Positions 60,615-64,000 of a stretch of DNA of 64,000 nucleotides are shown here, piece after piece. The stretch lies in NCBI GenBank assembly GCA_040954595.2, contig CM082595.2, forward strand, positions 6,448,001 through 6,512,000. The letters run 5' to 3'. The notes under the pieces are model-generated. The model was not told the origin of the DNA. It saw only the letters and a list, made by a program, of their open reading frames with translations, and searched no databases. Within the stretch, counting starts at the first letter, position 1. Every line of letters begins with the position of its first letter. Position numbers and translations under genes: made by a program. Source of the stretch: Balanoglossus misakiensis (Eukaryota; Hemichordata).

Positions 60615-61927
60615 ATGATTATGGCTTCGTTGTTACCACTGTGTCTGTTGGCGGTGTTTTTCCACACGTCATCATCACAACGCTACCATGACAACGATCG
60701 TGGTGAGCAGTGTCTATCACTGTGTGGAGACACCACCGCCTTTACGAAACTTCTTGGACCCCCTGGCCCGCCAGGTCCTCGGGGACGAAAGGGTAAGAGC
60801 GCCCTCTACATTATATCTTTACATCTGCAATGTATGTAGTGACGTGACACAATCAAATAATTTGGCAGCTGTGAGGATACACAACAACCCAGGATATAAT
60901 GAACATCGAGTGCATAAATGTGTTATTCTAAATGTGGATATATAGTGAATCAACGTTCAACCACACACGCCTTCCATCCCGTTTGTTAACTTGACTGCAG
61001 TTTCATTTATATGACACTTTTCTCCCCTGACAATATATATCTAGAATAACTTGGGATTGGTTGGTTAATTAATTGATTGATTGATTGATTGCTGTTGTTT
61101 TTTCTCTAATAGGTGAACGAGGTGACCATGGTAGTACTGTACAAAGAAGATGGAATCCAGGTAATTTTTTTCTCACTGGATCTTGCATCGATAGAATCGA
61201 AGCGAAAAATAAAAGCACATATGTATTCACTTATTTATTCTTCATATTTGTATTTTAAAGCGCAATCGTGGACATTTAAATCTCTTAGACAATATGCAAA
61301 ATTTGGACGTGATATTCAACGTAATTATAAGTATGCATAATGTGCCAGAAATTATAATGTGCCTGTCCAGAACTGTGTGATAATTTCAAATGTCGACGGT
61401 CAAAATTTTGAATGTGAGCATACGTCAATTCTTTTGGTCCAACAGAACACGACTCTATTACAGCAGAGGCTGGTTCCCTCGAAATCCAAACTGGCGGCCC
61501 GGTCCCAGAAGGTAAAACGGTGGCGTTCTCGGTCACACGACAAAGCCGTCTGGTTGGAACGCACGAAGAGCAGACCATAACGTACAACGACAAGCTGGTT
61601 CTCCACAACGCGAACATGGACCTGGAGACCGGCGTCTTCACCTGCGAGATCCCCGGCATATACCAGTTCTCGTTCACCTTCGCCACCTTCCCTGACAAGA
61701 GGCTCTACATAAAACTGAAGCACAACGACCAGGCCAAGGTCGGCATCTACCTGTCACCGGAGGTTGGGCAGATGGCACAGTCCCAGAGCGCGATGCTCCA
61801 TCTGGAGAGAGGGGACCGGGTACACCTGGCGATGGCTGCTGGCACCCACTACGGGATACAACAGTCTGGTTTCTATCTCTCTCTCAACACATTCAACGGG
61901 CACATGATCTACCCAGATATGGATTGA
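60615..61927 (+). CDS. Secreted short-collagen C1q-domain protein, 3 exons
   Basis: Exons 60615-60792, 61113-61160 and 61446-61927 join in phase to 235 residues. All splice sites are GT-AG. The start MIMASLLPLC opens a signal peptide of about 21 residues; ATG at 60621 is an alternative, and CACTTAG just upstream could be an acceptor from a non-coding exon. Next come Cys33 and Cys37, which could make interchain disulfides, then only six Gly-X-Y triplets (48-65). The C1q domain fills about 90-231. It shows the family signature in the form G138-V-F-T-C-E-I-P-G-I-Y148-Q-F-S-F and the closing GFYLSLNTFNG strand. C1q proteins form trimers through this domain and bind ligands outside the cell, in invertebrates often as lectin-like immune proteins; the ligand here is unknown. 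Exon 3 is clearly more GC-rich than its surroundings. Confidence 0.92.
60921..60987. mobile_element. Fragment of family 1 MITE (C1q intron 1)
   Basis: The phrases GGATATATAGTGAATCAACG and CTTCCATCCCGTTTGT match the left arm of the family 1 foldback element. Both ends are missing. Confidence 0.75.
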
Positions 61928-61944
61928 AAATACGAATGGGTTAA

Positions 61945-62232
61945 CGGGACAAGCAGCTCTCGCTGCCCTTTTTCTATTAATTATGTTTGATACAACACAC
62001 CGTTTATGTTATTCTACATGTGGATATATAGTGAATTAGCATTCGACCACACACAATTCAACTTCCATCCCACTTGTAGAGACGAGAGTGAAAAACTCGC
62101 CAAAATGAATAATCAGTCTCTACCATTTATTCATTTGGCGAGATGTTTACTCTCATATCCTACAAGCGGGATAGAAATTGTGTGTGGTTGAACGTTATTC
62201 ACTATATATCCACAATGTAGAATAACATAAGC
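61945..62232. mobile_element. Family 1 foldback MITE, right end lost (C1q 3' flank)
   Basis: TTAA precedes CGGGACAAGCAGCTCTCGCT at the left. Both arms and the centre follow the family, but the right terminal repeat is gone after AATAACATAA. It begins 17 bases after the C1q stop codon and is therefore probably in the 3' UTR. Confidence 0.8.
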
Positions 62233-62436
62233 TGTCAATTTGATCCGAAGTTCTCGGGAAACATCATGATTGGAGTGTTTAATTAACGAAATACATGCGT
62301 GGTAGGATGTTAAATGTAATCGTACACGTATGCTGATTAAAACATACATTCTTATTAGAACAATCTCTAGATCATATCTATAAGCATTGCTTTGTATCTT
62401 GAGTTGTTGCACTGTATTATTGACCAACCGCTTCAC

Positions 62437-62503
<67 letters not shown>

Positions 62504-62504
62504 A

Positions 62505-62553
<49 letters not shown>

Positions 62554-62577
62554 CGATGATGACGATGATGATGATGA
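62437..62577. repeat. (GAT)n microsatellite
   Basis: About 140 bp of GAT with a few AAT and GAC units. The poly-Asp open frame across it is an artefact. There are no surrounding exon signals. Confidence 0.95.
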
Positions 62578-64000
62578 GTCACATTAAAAAGTCGAGATTG
62601 TGGCCACAAATCTAGTTAAACTCTGGGCTATTGTGTATAAAACTCATCTTATAGAAAACTTTAATCATCGCCCGCTCGCTTGAAGTTTAATTTCCTGTCG
62701 ACTATCGCTCGGCAAACCAATTAAGCCCCGGGCCTATAGGGATATTACGAAGCTTGAGTACAACATGTAAAGCTTCGACAATTAATTTTCTCTCGCATGA
62801 TGAAACCGTCATCTGAAGTAGTCTAGTACAAAGACTCTGTGCCTTTTCGGATTTTTGTCACTCACACTAGTAGTGTGAATCAGAAAATGCGAAAAAAACA
62901 AGTCTTGATTACATACTGTATCCGAGGTGATCTTGGGCAATTGGCCTTGAACTTTGTTTTTATTTTACTTATGAGTCAAGGTTATGTTTGCTTTGATTAT
63001 TAACCCGAGCATTTATATATATCAGATTTCATGTAACATTGACTGAATGCTCGAGACTTGATTGATCACGTCTCCCTCCGAAGCATCGTCGGTAACCACG
63101 ACCTCTATCTGCAATATGTAGTTTCTTCTCGCTCTGCAGATTGATGACTGGCAGACCTCGGCGCAGTTGGAAGGCGTCGGGCGCGCGCGTGTGTGTGAAG
63201 CCAACCAAGTTCCCCCAAGATCGAAATGCTAATTTGGATAGCGGCTTTGGGTGCATCCCCGGACTTGTAACTCTACCAGAATATATTGGCCCGCTTCTAT
63301 ACAAAGGTCTTTGGGGGTTAGGCCTACACAGAAACAAATGAAAACAGGGTGTCGAACATGACCCACTTCCAAACCAGAGACTCAACTACTGTCACTTAAA
63401 GCTTCTTGCGTGAAAAGTGGGCGATCTTTTATGATTTTATGAGAGGTGGGCCAAAAACGCACGCAACATTGAAGTTTTTATCTAGTCACAATTTTCTTTC
63501 AATCCAACCGAGAATAATAATATCCTCGCAGACGATTCGCAACGCAAATAATCAAGTGCTCAATTTCACTTCTGCAGATAAAAAGGGCGGATGGGTTAGG
63601 CCAAAAGTTCGAAAGGAGGCTGAAAGTTCAACGTTATCTGAAAGTTGTGCGGTGTAGCGTTACTACGTAATCTCGCGTAATACCAGTAGCCGCCTTTAAT
63701 TCTAGCACTTTTAATACCTTTTTAAATGGTAATTATTTCTCCGCCCGCCTGCTGCAGAGTCAATTTTGATTTGGTCATTAGGCCTTGGCCTATCCTAACT
63801 AGAGTAGTTAGGCCTATTATAACTGGGCATGGCCTATTCGCGTACATTCGCACACCTCAAGCACGTAGACCAAGGCACTTGTGATCGGTCAATTACGCTC
63901 TGCACTCTTGAAACAGGTGTAGAGACAATTATAGATCGATCAGAGCGTAGACTTTATATTTTTCTCCGCATCTTGCATCTGTAAACTGAGCCGGACGGAC
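62578..64000. other. Intergenic tail, no gene seen
   Basis: No supportable gene. A GC-rich patch near 63060-63260 gives overlapping frames on both strands without a recognisable domain. Several AGGCCTA words cluster at 63778-63835. The window ends inside this gap. Confidence 0.5.

Overview
This is animal nuclear DNA. Introns are short and mostly GT-AG, the sequence is AT-rich, and microsatellites and short non-autonomous DNA transposons are abundant. Nothing in it is bacterial or viral. The 29-exon P5B-ATPase and the C1q-domain gene suggest a marine invertebrate, perhaps an invertebrate deuterostome such as a hemichordate, echinoderm or amphioxus. I cannot settle the species or phylum from sequence alone.

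Layout: positions 1 to about 36.9 kb hold no gene I can defend. The stretch is unique-looking AT-rich sequence with a few islands that look regulatory, two palindromic elements, an old inverted duplication, a G-poor strand-skewed block, and many microsatellites between 27 and 35 kb. Three weak exon candidates there are reported only as a finding. From 36.93 to about 59 kb lies one complete plus-strand gene for a P5B-type P-type ATPase of the ATP13A2/3/4/5 family. I resolved 29 coding exons, 3,639 nt and 1,212 residues with every catalytic motif intact. A poly(A) signal lies about 0.8 kb past the stop. From 60.6 to 61.9 kb lies a compact three-exon plus-strand gene for a secreted protein with a very short collagen stalk and a C1q domain. 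The rest, to 64 kb, is intergenic with a long (GAT)n tract. The two genes have no obvious functional link: one is an endolysosomal membrane transporter and the other an extracellular protein.

The most distinctive property is the load of inverted-repeat elements in the transcribed half. About a third of the ATPase intron sequence (my rough sum, about 6.1 of 17.6 kb) is small inverted-repeat elements. Six inverted-repeat families there are bounded by TTAA, as piggyBac-type elements are, with a seventh in the 3' flank. Two further families are bounded by TA, as Tc1/mariner-type elements are. I found no convincing TTAA element in the first 36 kb. Oppositely oriented copies of one TA family bracket exon 19, and one element family repeatedly sits just downstream of exons. 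I found no convincing evidence of a wholly new biological system; the findings concern transposon-gene architecture and candidate regulatory DNA.
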